64,000 nucleotides of DNA, taken from NCBI GenBank assembly GCA_050949645.1, contig JBMNGC010000001.1, positions 1,550,001 to 1,614,000 of the forward strand, in the 5' to 3' direction. The position numbers and the translations under genes were made by a program. Below the pieces are notes generated by a model. It was not told the origin of the DNA. It worked only from the letters and a program-made list of their open reading frames with translations, and searched no databases. Below, piece by piece: positions 16,460-24,682 of this stretch (the stretch's first letter is position 1; every line of letters starts with the position of its first letter). This DNA comes from RUG369 sp050949645 (lineage in GTDB: Bacteria > Planctomycetota > Planctomycetia > Pirellulales > Thermoguttaceae).

Positions 16460-17111
16460 CGTGAAAATCCTTTCGACTTCCATGTCTTCCGCGCGATTTC
16501 GTTCGCGTATACATGCGAAGCTCCCGACGCTCCCTTCGCGCAGGCGCTCTTGCTGGGAGCCAGGAACCGCCGCCCCGTGGCTCGCGGACGGTCAACGTAC
16601 CAATTCTTCCGCAGACCTCCTGTCTGCGCCGCTAAATATAACGGTTATATTGGTTGTATCGTCGACATAGAGTAAAAAATTAGTTAAAATATCGCTTTTT
16701 AGAAGAATTAACCAATTTTTTTAATCATATCGCGCAACCCGACGCGCTCTCGCTCAAAGCGATAAAGTCGCCTAAGCTTATGTTCAACGCCGGAGCTGCT
16801 GCGAGAATAGATAAATTTTAACGGCGTTGCAAGGGCAGTTGGAATCGATCCTACCGGTAAAATAAAATATCACGATAACAGCTTCAACTTAAGAAAAACC
16901 GCCTTGAATAAATTTAGCAATTTTTCCATTTATTATAAAGATAACGCTTTAAAGAACGATATATAACCTTGAGCGCCCGAGAAGTTTTCCGGCGTTCTTG
17001 TCAAGAGACGCTCCGTATGCGAGGCGCTAATCTGATATTTTCGTCTCCGGGATCGTTTTCGCGGCCCCGCTGCGTTCAACGGGGCGGTCTCCTACAAAGA
17101 TTGGCAGTCAT
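16460..17111. other. Long AT-rich regulatory gap between lipoprotein and mla operon
   Basis: About 650 bp with no gene, clearly more AT-rich than its surroundings (16660-16975 especially). It contains a perfect inverted repeat AATATAA-cgg-TTATATT at 16635-16651, a candidate operator near the lipoprotein gene. Several TATAAT-like boxes occur (for example 16934-16939), but none has a well-placed -35, so the mla promoter is not assigned. Confidence 0.5.
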
Positions 17112-17963
17112 ATGACGTCACAGAATAAAACGCTCAGCATGGCCGGCTTTACATCCGGCGTCGTTTCGATGGGAAGAGGGATCTCGCGGCATGTCGCGTT
17201 CGCGGGCAACCTTGCCCTGTTCGGACTGTCGACGCTTTTCTGGCTCGTCGTCAAAGGACCGAGACGCGAACCGCTGACGCGCGCGTTCCTCACAGTCGGC
17301 GTGTTGAGTCTTCCCGTCGTTATGCTCACGGGCGTCTTCATTGGAATGGTGCTCGCCGTTCAGTGCTACCCTCAGTTTAAGGTCATTGGAATGGAGACGC
17401 GCATCGGCGCGGCGATCAACCTGTCGCTCGTCAAAGAGCTTGGACCCGTCCTCGCGGCGACAATGCTCGCGGGTCGAGTCGGCAGCGCGATTGCGGCGGA
17501 ACTTGGCACGATGAGGGTCACGGAACAAATCGACGCGCTATCGAGCATGGGCGTCAACCCGATCCACTATCTTGTCACGCCGCGTTTCCTCGCGAGTCTC
17601 ATTCTTATACCAGGCCTGACGCTCTTCGCCGACCTCATGGGAGTCATCGGCGGCGCGTTCTTCAGCATCAAATTGCTCAACGTCGACTGGAGCTATTACT
17701 GGGAATATTCCCGTCAAGCAGTCACCATGTTCGACGTGTTCGCGGGGATGTTCAAATCAATATTTTTCGGCGGGGCGATCGCGCTGATCTGCTGTCACCA
17801 GGGCTTCAATTGCGGCGCGGGCGCAGAAGGAGTCGGTAAAGCGGCGACGAGCTCATTCGTCCTCTCTTTCGTCTCCATCCTTTTTCTCGACCTGCTCCTT
17901 GACGTTCTCATCGACCAATTCCAGACGCTTGTCCTTGGAGGAGCCCCCGGCTCGGTTGTGTAA
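17112..17963 (+). CDS. mlaE: MlaE-family ABC transporter permease
   Basis: A 283-residue inner-membrane permease of the MlaE/YrbE family. It moves phospholipids between inner and outer membranes as part of the MCE transport system. The family core is clear: VVMLTGVFIGMVLAVQ, KELGPVLAATMLAGRVGSA with the conserved Glu, and ALSSMGVNPIHYLV. Five to six membrane segments run to the C-terminus. Length is slightly above the E. coli protein (about 260). The first gene of mlaE-mlaF-mlaD-trxB; the gap to mlaF is 47 bp. The ribosome site before 17112 is weak. The order fits the canonical lipid transport locus, but MlaC and MlaB are not here. Confidence 0.95.
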   Translation: MTSQNKTLSMAGFTSGVVSMGRGISRHVAFAGNLALFGLSTLFWLVVKGPRREPLTRAFLTVGVLSLPVVMLTGVFIGMVLAVQCYPQFKVIGMETRIGAAINLSLVKELGPVLAATMLAGRVGSAIAAELGTMRVTEQIDALSSMGVNPIHYLVTPRFLASLILIPGLTLFADLMGVIGGAFFSIKLLNVDWSYYWEYSRQAVTMFDVFAGMFKSIFFGGAIALICCHQGFNCGAGAEGVGKAATSSFVLSFVSILFLDLLLDVLIDQFQTLVLGGAPGSVV

Positions 17964-18010
17964 CGCTTAAGGTTCGTCAGTAAAAGTCAAAGCACAAGAA
18001 AGGTCGATCA

Positions 18011-18913
18011 ATGAGTCAACAGGAGAAGACGCCGGACAAAAAATCTGCGCAGCGCTCGATTGAAGGCTCTGTCTATGTCGCCGAGGACGGAACGAAAAAG
18101 ATCCTCAGAAAACGTCCCCCGTTGCTCCAGATCGAAAAGATGAGCGTCATTTTTGGCGATAACCAGGTTCTGCGCGATATCTCGCTCAAAATCCGCTCGG
18201 GCGAGACCGTTGCTATCATTGGTGAAAGCGGGTGCGGCAAGACGGTGCTCCTCAAAACGATGATGGGACTCATTGCGCCGACGTCGGGTCAAGTTCTTTT
18301 TAAAGGTCACGACCTCGGGACGCTCTCCGACAAAGAAATAACAGCGGTGCGCTCTCACTACGGATTTGTTTTTCAGATGGCGGCGCTTTTCGACAGTATG
18401 ACGATCGGGGAAAACGTCGCGTTTCCGCTACGACAGCATCGCAAGGAAATGCACCCGTCGGATATTATGGCGCGCGTTGAATATCTCCTCGAAGAAGTTG
18501 GTCTCAATCCTCGCGCCGTGATGAATAAAATGCCGGGCGAACTTTCTGGAGGCATGCGCAAGCGCGTCGGTATTGCGCGTGCGCTCGCAATGGAGCCAGA
18601 AATCATGCTCTACGACGAACCAACGACAGGACTTGACCCAATCATGAGCGACGTCGTCAATGAGCTCATGATCAGAGCGCGAGAGCGTCACCGCGTCTCG
18701 GGCGTCCTGGTAACGCACGATATGAAATCGGCGATCAAGGTCGCGAACCGGCTCATCATGCTCTACCCCCACTCAATGCTTGGGCCAGACGAACCGCAAA
18801 TCATCTTCGACGGAAACGCGCAAGAAATATGGCGCTGCCAGGACCAGCGCGTCTCGCAATTCATTCGCGGCGAGGCGGGCGATAGAATTCGGGATATGAA
18901 CGGAAGATCTTGA
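18011..18913 (+). CDS. mlaF: MlaF-family ABC transporter ATP-binding protein
   Basis: A 300-residue cytoplasmic ATPase that powers the MlaE permease. Walker A is GESGCGKT (about residues 74-81), the signature is LSGGMRKRVGIARAL (about 178), and Walker B is IMLYDEPTTGLDP. The switch His lies in LVTHDMKS. The MRKR after LSGG is typical of MlaF/Mkl ATPases. An extra ~40 charged residues precede the ABC domain. The C-terminus continues past the ATPase with SQFIRGEAGD, seen in MlaF proteins. A short AAAGG lies before the ATG. Co-directional with mlaE and mlaD. Confidence 0.95.
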   Translation: MSQQEKTPDKKSAQRSIEGSVYVAEDGTKKILRKRPPLLQIEKMSVIFGDNQVLRDISLKIRSGETVAIIGESGCGKTVLLKTMMGLIAPTSGQVLFKGHDLGTLSDKEITAVRSHYGFVFQMAALFDSMTIGENVAFPLRQHRKEMHPSDIMARVEYLLEEVGLNPRAVMNKMPGELSGGMRKRVGIARALAMEPEIMLYDEPTTGLDPIMSDVVNELMIRARERHRVSGVLVTHDMKSAIKVANRLIMLYPHSMLGPDEPQIIFDGNAQEIWRCQDQRVSQFIRGEAGDRIRDMNGRS

Positions 18914-19061
18914 GAAAAAGTCCGAATTTTCACTAAAATCGTTATAATCGTTAAATTTTAACCTCTCACGGACGATATGAAGAGTAATGACGCCCATCTT
19001 GGGCGCGTTATACTTAATAATGGCGGACCGAGCCTTCGCTTGAGTCCTGGGAGGATACGAT

Positions 19062-21164
19062 ATGACGAGTCGAAGAATGGAATTTTTCATCGGAATGATG
19101 GTCATTGGGATCATCGCCGGCGTCTTCGTAATGACGATCCTCTTTGGATCGGAGCGCGGTTTCTTCGTAGGAAGTCGAAGCGGTCAGCGTATGACAATCG
19201 TTTTCCAGAAGGGCGGCGGCATCAGTCAGAATTCCCTCGTCCTCAAAAACGGCATCAAGATCGGGCGAGTCTACTCGGTTGAGCTCGTCGACGACGTCGA
19301 TCGTTCTGAAGTTCACGTCTCCTTCGAGCTTGAGCCCAATATGAAAATCTACTCGAACGAGTACGCCAAGATCAACCGCACGCTCCTCGGCGACGCCTCC
19401 ATTGAGTTCGTCGACGACCCGGAGTATGTCGGCGAAGTTTTCGAGATCGGCGCAGACGACGTCATACCCGGTCGAAACACCGGCGACATCATGGGCACGG
19501 TTAGCAATATTGAAGGGGATCTCGCTCAGGCGCTGCAAAATATCAACAAAGCAAGCGAGGGCGTCTCGCTCTTCATGCAGAATATCAACCAGATTTTCGG
19601 CGACGACATTGAGGTCCAGCTTAAAAAGGAACGCCTCCAGGGTGTTTTCACTGATCTTGCCGGCGCGCTCCAGTCAATCGAACAGCTTGCGGATAACCTG
19701 AACCTCGTCGTCTCGGATGAAGAGATTGTCGAGAATATCCGCAGGTCGACGAGCGAAGCGCCAAAGCTTCTTGAACAGGTCAACAACCTGACGAGCGGAG
19801 CGCAGGACTTCATGGATAGCGCGCGCGACATCGGCGCGGAAGTTCGCACAACGCTCTCGCGCGCTCAAACGACCTTCGATCTCGTCGACAAGAACCTTGA
19901 CAACGTCTCCGTCTTCACGACTTCGCTCGCAGAAAACGGGCCTGAGATTATGTCCGCGCTTAATGAAAGCTCCGTTGAACTCCGAACGACGTTTGCAAAT
20001 ATTCACGACACGGTTGGCAATATCTCCAACCTTGCCGCCACGCTGAACGAAAAACTCAACGATCCGAACTCCGCGCTTGGACTCCTGGGCGACGAAGAGA
20101 CCTCCGAGTCGATTCGACAGATCATTAAGAATGCGGAAGGAATCAGCAGAAAGCTTTACCCGATCTTGGACGACGCGCGCGTCTTCACGAACAAGATCGC
20201 GCATCGCCCGAGCTCGCTCGTGTGGGACAGGACGACCTCCAAGGGCGTCAACGTCGAACATAAGTTCGGACTCCAACCCCTCAGTCCCAAGGGCGGACTC
20301 TCCTCTCCGCTCTATCGCCAGTCTGCCGCGGGTTCCAAAATTCACGAACGTTCCTACTACGAGCCCGCCGCAAATACGGCCTATATGGACAGCGCAACGC
20401 GAAGCGCATACGAGAGCTCCGTCGAAGAACTCAATTATGTTCGCAATCAGAACGAATACATCCGCAGCCTTGGCGCCGAGTCCAACGCAACGCTCCTGCC
20501 GACCGTTTCGACAAATGGAAAGCGGCAATGCTTTGGAGCGTTGCGCCAGAGCTGCGCCGAACGAAGAGAACGCGTCCGCTGGTCGCTCGCGTCCTTCTGG
20601 AATTCGCTAACCGGCAAGAACAAAAACGACGTTGAGATCGTTGAAGTTCAGCCGCTCGAACCGAGCTACGCCGCTTTCGTAAACTACGATCAGTACAACG
20701 ATGGCGCCGCCGTTGTCGGACAAACCGTCTACAATGCGTTCGGAAACTGCGAGATCATCCCGAACTACGACCAGTATGACGCGTCGAGCTGCGCAGCGCC
20801 GCAACTCTCCGAATGCGGCGTCCCCACAACGACCGATTGCGCCTCGCCTGACGGCTGCGACGTCTCCGCCTTCCCCGCCTCTGGTTACACGACCGGTTTC
20901 GGATACAATCCGAACGAGACTTACTCCGGCGGCTACACGCGCCCGAACAATAAGGACGAACGCGTCGGGCAAACGAGCGATCGCGAAATGGAACCCGACA
21001 CGCTCGGTCCCTATATCCCGAACGCCGCCGCGACCGACGACGTCAAGCTTGAAGTCATTGAAGAGCTACCGCCGTCGATCAACCGAGTCGCAACCCCCGA
21101 GGAAATAAGGGACTCCCTTGAAGACGACGGGTTGCCGATTGAATTTGCTCCCCCGACCATATGA
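19062..21164 (+). CDS. mlaD: MlaD-like MCE-domain protein with a very long C-terminal extension
   Basis: A 700-residue inner-membrane-anchored MCE protein, the substrate-binding ring of the Mla lipid transporter. Residues 8-28 are a membrane segment. The MCE domain follows (about 38-135), with FQKGGGISQNSLVLKNGIKIGRV and TLLGDASIEF. Residues 140-380 are a long helical region with NL/TL heptad-like patterns, as in tunnel-forming MCE proteins. Residues about 400-700 are unusual: Tyr-, Asn- and Pro-rich, with two NYDQY-like repeats and a cluster of Cys near 560-610. E. coli MlaD is about 183 residues, so this is nearly four times as long. A GGGAGGA site precedes the ATG. Its stop lies just before trxB. 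Confidence 0.9.
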   Translation: MTSRRMEFFIGMMVIGIIAGVFVMTILFGSERGFFVGSRSGQRMTIVFQKGGGISQNSLVLKNGIKIGRVYSVELVDDVDRSEVHVSFELEPNMKIYSNEYAKINRTLLGDASIEFVDDPEYVGEVFEIGADDVIPGRNTGDIMGTVSNIEGDLAQALQNINKASEGVSLFMQNINQIFGDDIEVQLKKERLQGVFTDLAGALQSIEQLADNLNLVVSDEEIVENIRRSTSEAPKLLEQVNNLTSGAQDFMDSARDIGAEVRTTLSRAQTTFDLVDKNLDNVSVFTTSLAENGPEIMSALNESSVELRTTFANIHDTVGNISNLAATLNEKLNDPNSALGLLGDEETSESIRQIIKNAEGISRKLYPILDDARVFTNKIAHRPSSLVWDRTTSKGVNVEHKFGLQPLSPKGGLSSPLYRQSAAGSKIHERSYYEPAANTAYMDSATRSAYESSVEELNYVRNQNEYIRSLGAESNATLLPTVSTNGKRQCFGALRQSCAERRERVRWSLASFWNSLTGKNKNDVEIVEVQPLEPSYAAFVNYDQYNDGAAVVGQTVYNAFGNCEIIPNYDQYDASSCAAPQLSECGVPTTTDCASPDGCDVSAFPASGYTTGFGYNPNETYSGGYTRPNNKDERVGQTSDREMEPDTLGPYIPNAAATDDVKLEVIEELPPSINRVATPEEIRDSLEDDGLPIEFAPPTI

Positions 21165-21190
21165 TTGCGTCTGACCAGGAGAACTCCCCC

Positions 21191-22270
21191 ATGGAAACGA
21201 AGAAAAACGAAAAAGTTGTTGTAATCGGCAGCGGCCCCGCCGCTTGGACCGCTGCGATTTACGCCGCGCGCGCCGCGCTCGAACCGCTCCTATTTGAAGG
21301 CGCGCTCACGATTGAGAACCAGAACGCGGGACGACTGCCGATGGGGCAGCTCGCTACGACGAGCTACGTCGAAAATTACCCGGGCTTCCCACAGGGCAAT
21401 ATGAGCGGTTATCTTCGGTCCGCGCTCGCTGAAGAACGCGTCTATGCAATTCCAGAGGAAGCGCTCAAAGACGAGGAAACTCGAGGCGTGTCAGGCCCCG
21501 CTCTTATGGAGCTCATGCGTCAACAGGCTGAAAACTTCGGAACGCGAGTCGTTTCAGATGACGTCGTGAAGGTCGATTTTACCAAACGCCCCTTTACGTT
21601 GTACGACTCTGACGGCGGCGAAACGCTTGCCGAAACGGCGATCGTCGCGACGGGCGCCTCTGCTCGATGGCTCGGACTACCGTCGGAAGAGCGATTCAAG
21701 AACAACGGAGTGAGCGGGTGCGCGGTCTGCGACGGAGCGTTGCCGAGGTTCTACGATCGTCCGATTGTGGTCGTCGGCGGCGGCGATTCGGCGGTCGAGG
21801 ACGCGCTCTACCTGACGAAATTCGCGAGCGAGGTGATGATCGTGCATCGACGCGACGAGCTCCGCGCGTCGAAAATTCTCGCTCAACGCGCCTTTGAGAA
21901 CCCTAAAATCAAGCTGCTGTGGAACCGCGTCCTCGAAGAAGTTCTTGGCGACGACGCGTCGGGGGTTACGGGCGCTCGGCTCGCAAGCGTTCTCCCGAAC
22001 GGCGGTTCGCCTCTCGAAGTTGAAGCCGCTGGCGTCTTTATTGCTATTGGTAGAAATCCAAACGTCGAATTCCTCAACGGAGCGCTGGAGCTTGACGATA
22101 ACGGATATGTGAAGCGAACGGTTCCTTTCCAGACGCACACAAGCGTTCCCGGAGTTTTTGCAGCCGGCGACGTCACGGATTCGAGATATCGTCAAGGCGT
22201 GGCAGCGGCGGGCGCCGGCGCCTGCGCTGCGCTCGACGCAGAAAAATTCCTGGTAGAACAGGGCGTCTGA
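21191..22270 (+). CDS. trxB: Thioredoxin reductase (NADPH, FAD)
   Basis: A 359-residue FAD-dependent disulfide reductase that passes electrons from NADPH to thioredoxin in the cytoplasm. The FAD GxGxxA motif is VVIGSGPAAWTAA near the start, the redox pair is CAVC (about residues 177-180), the NADPH-binding site is VVVGGGDSAVEDA, and the C-terminal FAD motif is GVFAAGDVTD. The frame starts at 21161, overlapping mlaD by 4 nt (ATGA). The ATG at 21191 is preferred because AGGAG lies 9 nt ahead and the protein then begins as family members do. It is the last gene of the mla run, ended by a terminator. The link to lipid transport may be only positional. Confidence 0.95.
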   Translation: METKKNEKVVVIGSGPAAWTAAIYAARAALEPLLFEGALTIENQNAGRLPMGQLATTSYVENYPGFPQGNMSGYLRSALAEERVYAIPEEALKDEETRGVSGPALMELMRQQAENFGTRVVSDDVVKVDFTKRPFTLYDSDGGETLAETAIVATGASARWLGLPSEERFKNNGVSGCAVCDGALPRFYDRPIVVVGGGDSAVEDALYLTKFASEVMIVHRRDELRASKILAQRAFENPKIKLLWNRVLEEVLGDDASGVTGARLASVLPNGGSPLEVEAAGVFIAIGRNPNVEFLNGALELDDNGYVKRTVPFQTHTSVPGVFAAGDVTDSRYRQGVAAAGAGACAALDAEKFLVEQGV

Positions 22271-22276
22271 ATCGCC

Positions 22277-22320
22277 AAGGTTGCACCGCTAATCTAGCGA
22301 TGCAACCTTATTATTTTATT
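22277..22320 (+). terminator. Terminator after trxB
   Basis: AAGGTTGCA pairs with TGCAACCTT, with an inner GCT/AGC pair, followed by ATTATTTTATT. Its U-tract overlaps the -35 of the next promoter. Confidence 0.88.
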
Positions 22321-22346
22321 GACAATATACATAAAACAACTAGAAT
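22319..22346 (+). promoter_or_regulatory. Consensus promoter of the zinc-ribbon membrane protein gene
   Basis: A perfect TTGACA (22319-22324), a 16-bp spacer and TAGAAT (22341-22346). The start near 22353 leaves a leader of about 125 nt containing a small hairpin (GGACC...GGTCC near 22375-22392). Confidence 0.82.
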
Positions 22347-22477
22347 ACCTATCGAGGTTTCGGATAAGTCTGGACCGAGACTGGTCCGCTTTTGTTTGGG
22401 TTACGTTGAGACAATAATCTTGACGAAGTCCTTGCGCTCGTGTTTTAAGGATCAAACGCGCTGTTAAGAGTCTCCCC

Positions 22478-22912
22478 ATGAGAAAATACTATTACGTTTG
22501 CCCAAGATGCGGTCGCCAATGGGTTCGGTATATTCCTCGCTCCAATATGCACTGTCGCTTTTGCAGCGAAGTCTGGAAAACGAAAGGAAGACGTGGCACT
22601 CGGTCGCGTTTTTCGTGGTTCGCTACCCTATTGTGGCTCTTTTGGATCGCCGTCATTGTGCTTATCGTTTACAAATATAAGGCGATATCCCAATTTGCTT
22701 CCAATACAAAGGAGGAGGAAAAGAGAGTCCAGAGGGAAGTAAAAGCCAATCCGAAAGTCCCTCCGATCAAATTCAAATCGCCTAAGGAAATCGAAGCAGA
22801 AAAAGCGTCTGAGTTGAACGAAAAGTCGGCAACGAAGACGTCGTCCAGTCCTGTTAAAGTCGAAAGTCCGCAAAACGGGGAAGACGCTCTCGGTTTGTCC
22901 ATAACAAATTAA
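22478..22912 (+). CDS. Small zinc-ribbon membrane protein, unknown function
   Basis: Not a recognised family. The 144-residue protein has an N-terminal CxxC...CxxC zinc ribbon (VCPRCG and HCRFC, Cys8/11 and Cys26/29), then a basic patch. One hydrophobic segment follows at about 48-66 (FATLLWLFWIAVIVLIVY), then a charged Lys/Glu/Pro/Ser-rich tail of about 75 residues. The ribbon would be cytoplasmic if the basic patch follows the positive-inside rule, with the tail outside. It has its own near-consensus promoter and a terminator, so it is a monocistronic unit. Similar small ribbon-plus-helix proteins are widespread in Planctomycetes with no known role. Confidence 0.85.
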   Translation: MRKYYYVCPRCGRQWVRYIPRSNMHCRFCSEVWKTKGRRGTRSRFSWFATLLWLFWIAVIVLIVYKYKAISQFASNTKEEEKRVQREVKANPKVPPIKFKSPKEIEAEKASELNEKSATKTSSSPVKVESPQNGEDALGLSITN

Positions 22913-22975
22913 CGGCGAAGCATGCTCCCGCGCGTGGAGATGATCCTCGTCTATTTGCTTGATTCTCAACGTAGA

Positions 22976-23015
22976 AAAATAAAAGGGCGCGACGACAGTT
23001 GCGCCCTTTTATTTT
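22976..23015 (+). terminator. Bidirectional terminator after the zinc-ribbon protein gene
   Basis: AAAATAAAAGGGCGC pairs with GCGCCCTTTTATTTT across a 10-nt loop, with U-rich ends on both strands. Confidence 0.9.
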
Positions 23016-23236
23016 GGTTACGCGTGATTATAAAGATCGTCTTTGAGTCTGCTGAATCTCATCTTTCTTCTCTTTTAGTCAACAAGGGCTTCTTCGCAAG
23101 CGGCGTACTGGGAAGCCGCTCCTCCGAATAGTAAGGCGACGGCGCGCCTTCATCGCGCCGCCCCGACATAATCGTCACACTTGATATATTTAGAATCTCC
23201 CAGCTATTTCTCCAAAGTCGACCGCGCAGCTTTCTC
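23016..23236. other. Intergenic region before the secreted-protein gene
   Basis: No gene is supported; the 69-codon frame at 22922-23131 runs through the terminator and lacks a ribosome site. A GC-rich inverted segment (GGCGCGCC / GGCGCGATG-like, 23137-23162) could fold into a weak hairpin. Confidence 0.4.
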
Positions 23237-23264
23237 TTGATTTTCTAGATTATCAAAGTATACA
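23237..23264 (+). promoter_or_regulatory. Promoter of the 296-residue secreted protein gene
   Basis: TTGATT (23237-23242), a 16-bp spacer and TATACA (23259-23264), about 85 bp upstream of the ATG at 23350. Confidence 0.65.
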
Positions 23265-23349
23265 TTATAGGAAAGATAGGATGTTTTTTACTTGATTCCG
23301 AGAAAAGACGTTGTTCGCGAAAAATCACGCAGTCGGAGGAAAAAGAGCG

Positions 23350-24240
23350 ATGAAAACCTTCTGCAGCAGAACGCTGCGCCGCGCTGGATTAGCGTTCTCA
23401 ATCGCAATGGCGTTGACGGCGTCGAACGTTTTCGCAACGGGAAACGATATGTCGGGCTCATGCCTTAACGACGTAGGGCGCGGAGCGGCGATTTGGGGAA
23501 CCTCAAGCGAGGTTACAACTTATTCAGAACCATACTTCGCTCATAAAACGCCTGAAATCTATCGCATTCCAATGACGTCGGAGCAGGCGTCCCAAGCGCC
23601 GGAAACGCCATCGGGATACCAAGGTTATATGGGCAACGCGATGGAACGCCTTACCGAGTCCGGCACGATCTTCGGAACGGATGGAAGGCTCTATGAATAC
23701 ACGTACGTTCGCGGGGTCGAGCCGCGTCGCATCATCCAGACGCGCCGCGTACAAAAAAGAACGGGAGCCTGGGTTGACGAGCAGGTTGAACGCGTTGAAT
23801 GGCGGCCCGTGCTCATTCGCGTCTTGCGTCCGGCGGGCTCTAATCTAAAACTTGAAGAACGCGACGCTGCGCTCAAGGCGGCGAGCGCTAACTCCCCTGC
23901 CGTAGGACCGGCGCCTTGCGAACCAATGGGCGCCGCGGAGCCTCAAACCTTTGCCGATTCTAACGCCCCCGCGTCCGGCGCCAATTCCGCGACGCAGGGG
24001 ACCGCGGAGGAAGCGACGCCGCCAGTCGAGGGCTTGTCGACAGTCCTCGCGTCGAGAAAGGAAGAGGCAAGCGTCCGACTCTCGACTCCTTCCTCGACCG
24101 TCGGTCCCAGGACAGCGAAACCGGTTCTCGTTCTTGAGGAGAGCGTCCGAAAAGCGCCGCCTCAAAACGCGCCTTCGACGGCAGAACAGAATTTAAACGC
24201 CACACAACGACAGGCAATCAATCGGAACCAAAACCGATAG
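23350..24240 (+). CDS. Secreted protein of unknown function
   Basis: Family not recognised. The 296-residue protein starts at the ATG at 23350, which has GGAGG 10 nt upstream; the frame runs further back to 23311. A signal peptide of about 28 residues (basic RTLRRAG, then hydrophobic, ending VFA) is followed by a conserved-looking core. This contains GRLYEYTYVRGVEPRRIIQ and WVDEQVERVEWRPVLIRVLRPAG (about 110-175), then a Ala/Pro/Ser/Thr-rich disordered tail. The core alternates charged and hydrophobic residues like beta strands. It has its own promoter and a terminator 9 bp after the stop. Confidence 0.75.
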   Translation: MKTFCSRTLRRAGLAFSIAMALTASNVFATGNDMSGSCLNDVGRGAAIWGTSSEVTTYSEPYFAHKTPEIYRIPMTSEQASQAPETPSGYQGYMGNAMERLTESGTIFGTDGRLYEYTYVRGVEPRRIIQTRRVQKRTGAWVDEQVERVEWRPVLIRVLRPAGSNLKLEERDAALKAASANSPAVGPAPCEPMGAAEPQTFADSNAPASGANSATQGTAEEATPPVEGLSTVLASRKEEASVRLSTPSSTVGPRTAKPVLVLEESVRKAPPQNAPSTAEQNLNATQRQAINRNQNR

Positions 24241-24248
24241 AATAACTG

Positions 24249-24287
24249 ACGTCGATTTTCATAAAAAGATAGAAAATCGACGTTTTT
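24249..24287 (+). terminator. Terminator after the secreted protein gene
   Basis: ACGTCGATTTTC (24249-24260) pairs perfectly with 24272-24283 and is followed by TTTTC. Confidence 0.88.
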
Positions 24288-24682
24288 CATTAAACTTTCT
24301 CAGAATAACGCGGCAAATGACCGTTAGAAACGACAGTCTGATCTTTTTCCTAGAAGCGCCCAGTTCTTTTCACATTTTTAGGCAACTTTCTAAACTTTCT
24401 GAGCGCTAGGACGATAATGAAAGTAATGACCATTAAAACGGTTGTTACTTCTTTAACCTGCGGCTGACGAGCCGGACGCTCGTCGACCAGGGTCTCCAGG
24501 AAATCGTGAGTTCGGTTTAAGCTGCTCTTAAAACCGTTAGGGCGCTACGTATAGGCGTTGAGGTCGTCGGACGAGTTTCCGCTCGTCCGAGATAGCGGCG
24601 CGCGCACAGTACTTACGTCGATTTAACAAGAACTCTGATAATCTTGGAGACTTGGACGCCGCTATAATTCAAGGAGGAATTC
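24288..24682. other. Long leader/regulatory region of the sigma-factor gene
   Basis: About 395 bp without a gene. It has an exact hairpin TCGGACGAG-tttccg-CTCGTCCGA at 24567-24590 and, about 100 bp earlier, a second GACGAGC/GCTCGTC-type inverted pair. A TATAAT at 24663-24668 lies too near the ribosome site to be useful. The sigma gene may therefore have a long structured 5' leader. Confidence 0.5.

Noticed and set aside
22922..23131. 69-codon plus-strand frame after the zinc-ribbon gene
   Set aside because: It runs straight through an excellent bidirectional terminator and has no ribosome site.
24663..24668. TATAAT just before the sigma-factor gene as a -10 element
   Set aside because: It is only about 15 nt from the ATG, so the transcript would begin at or inside the ribosome site, and no -35 is correctly spaced.
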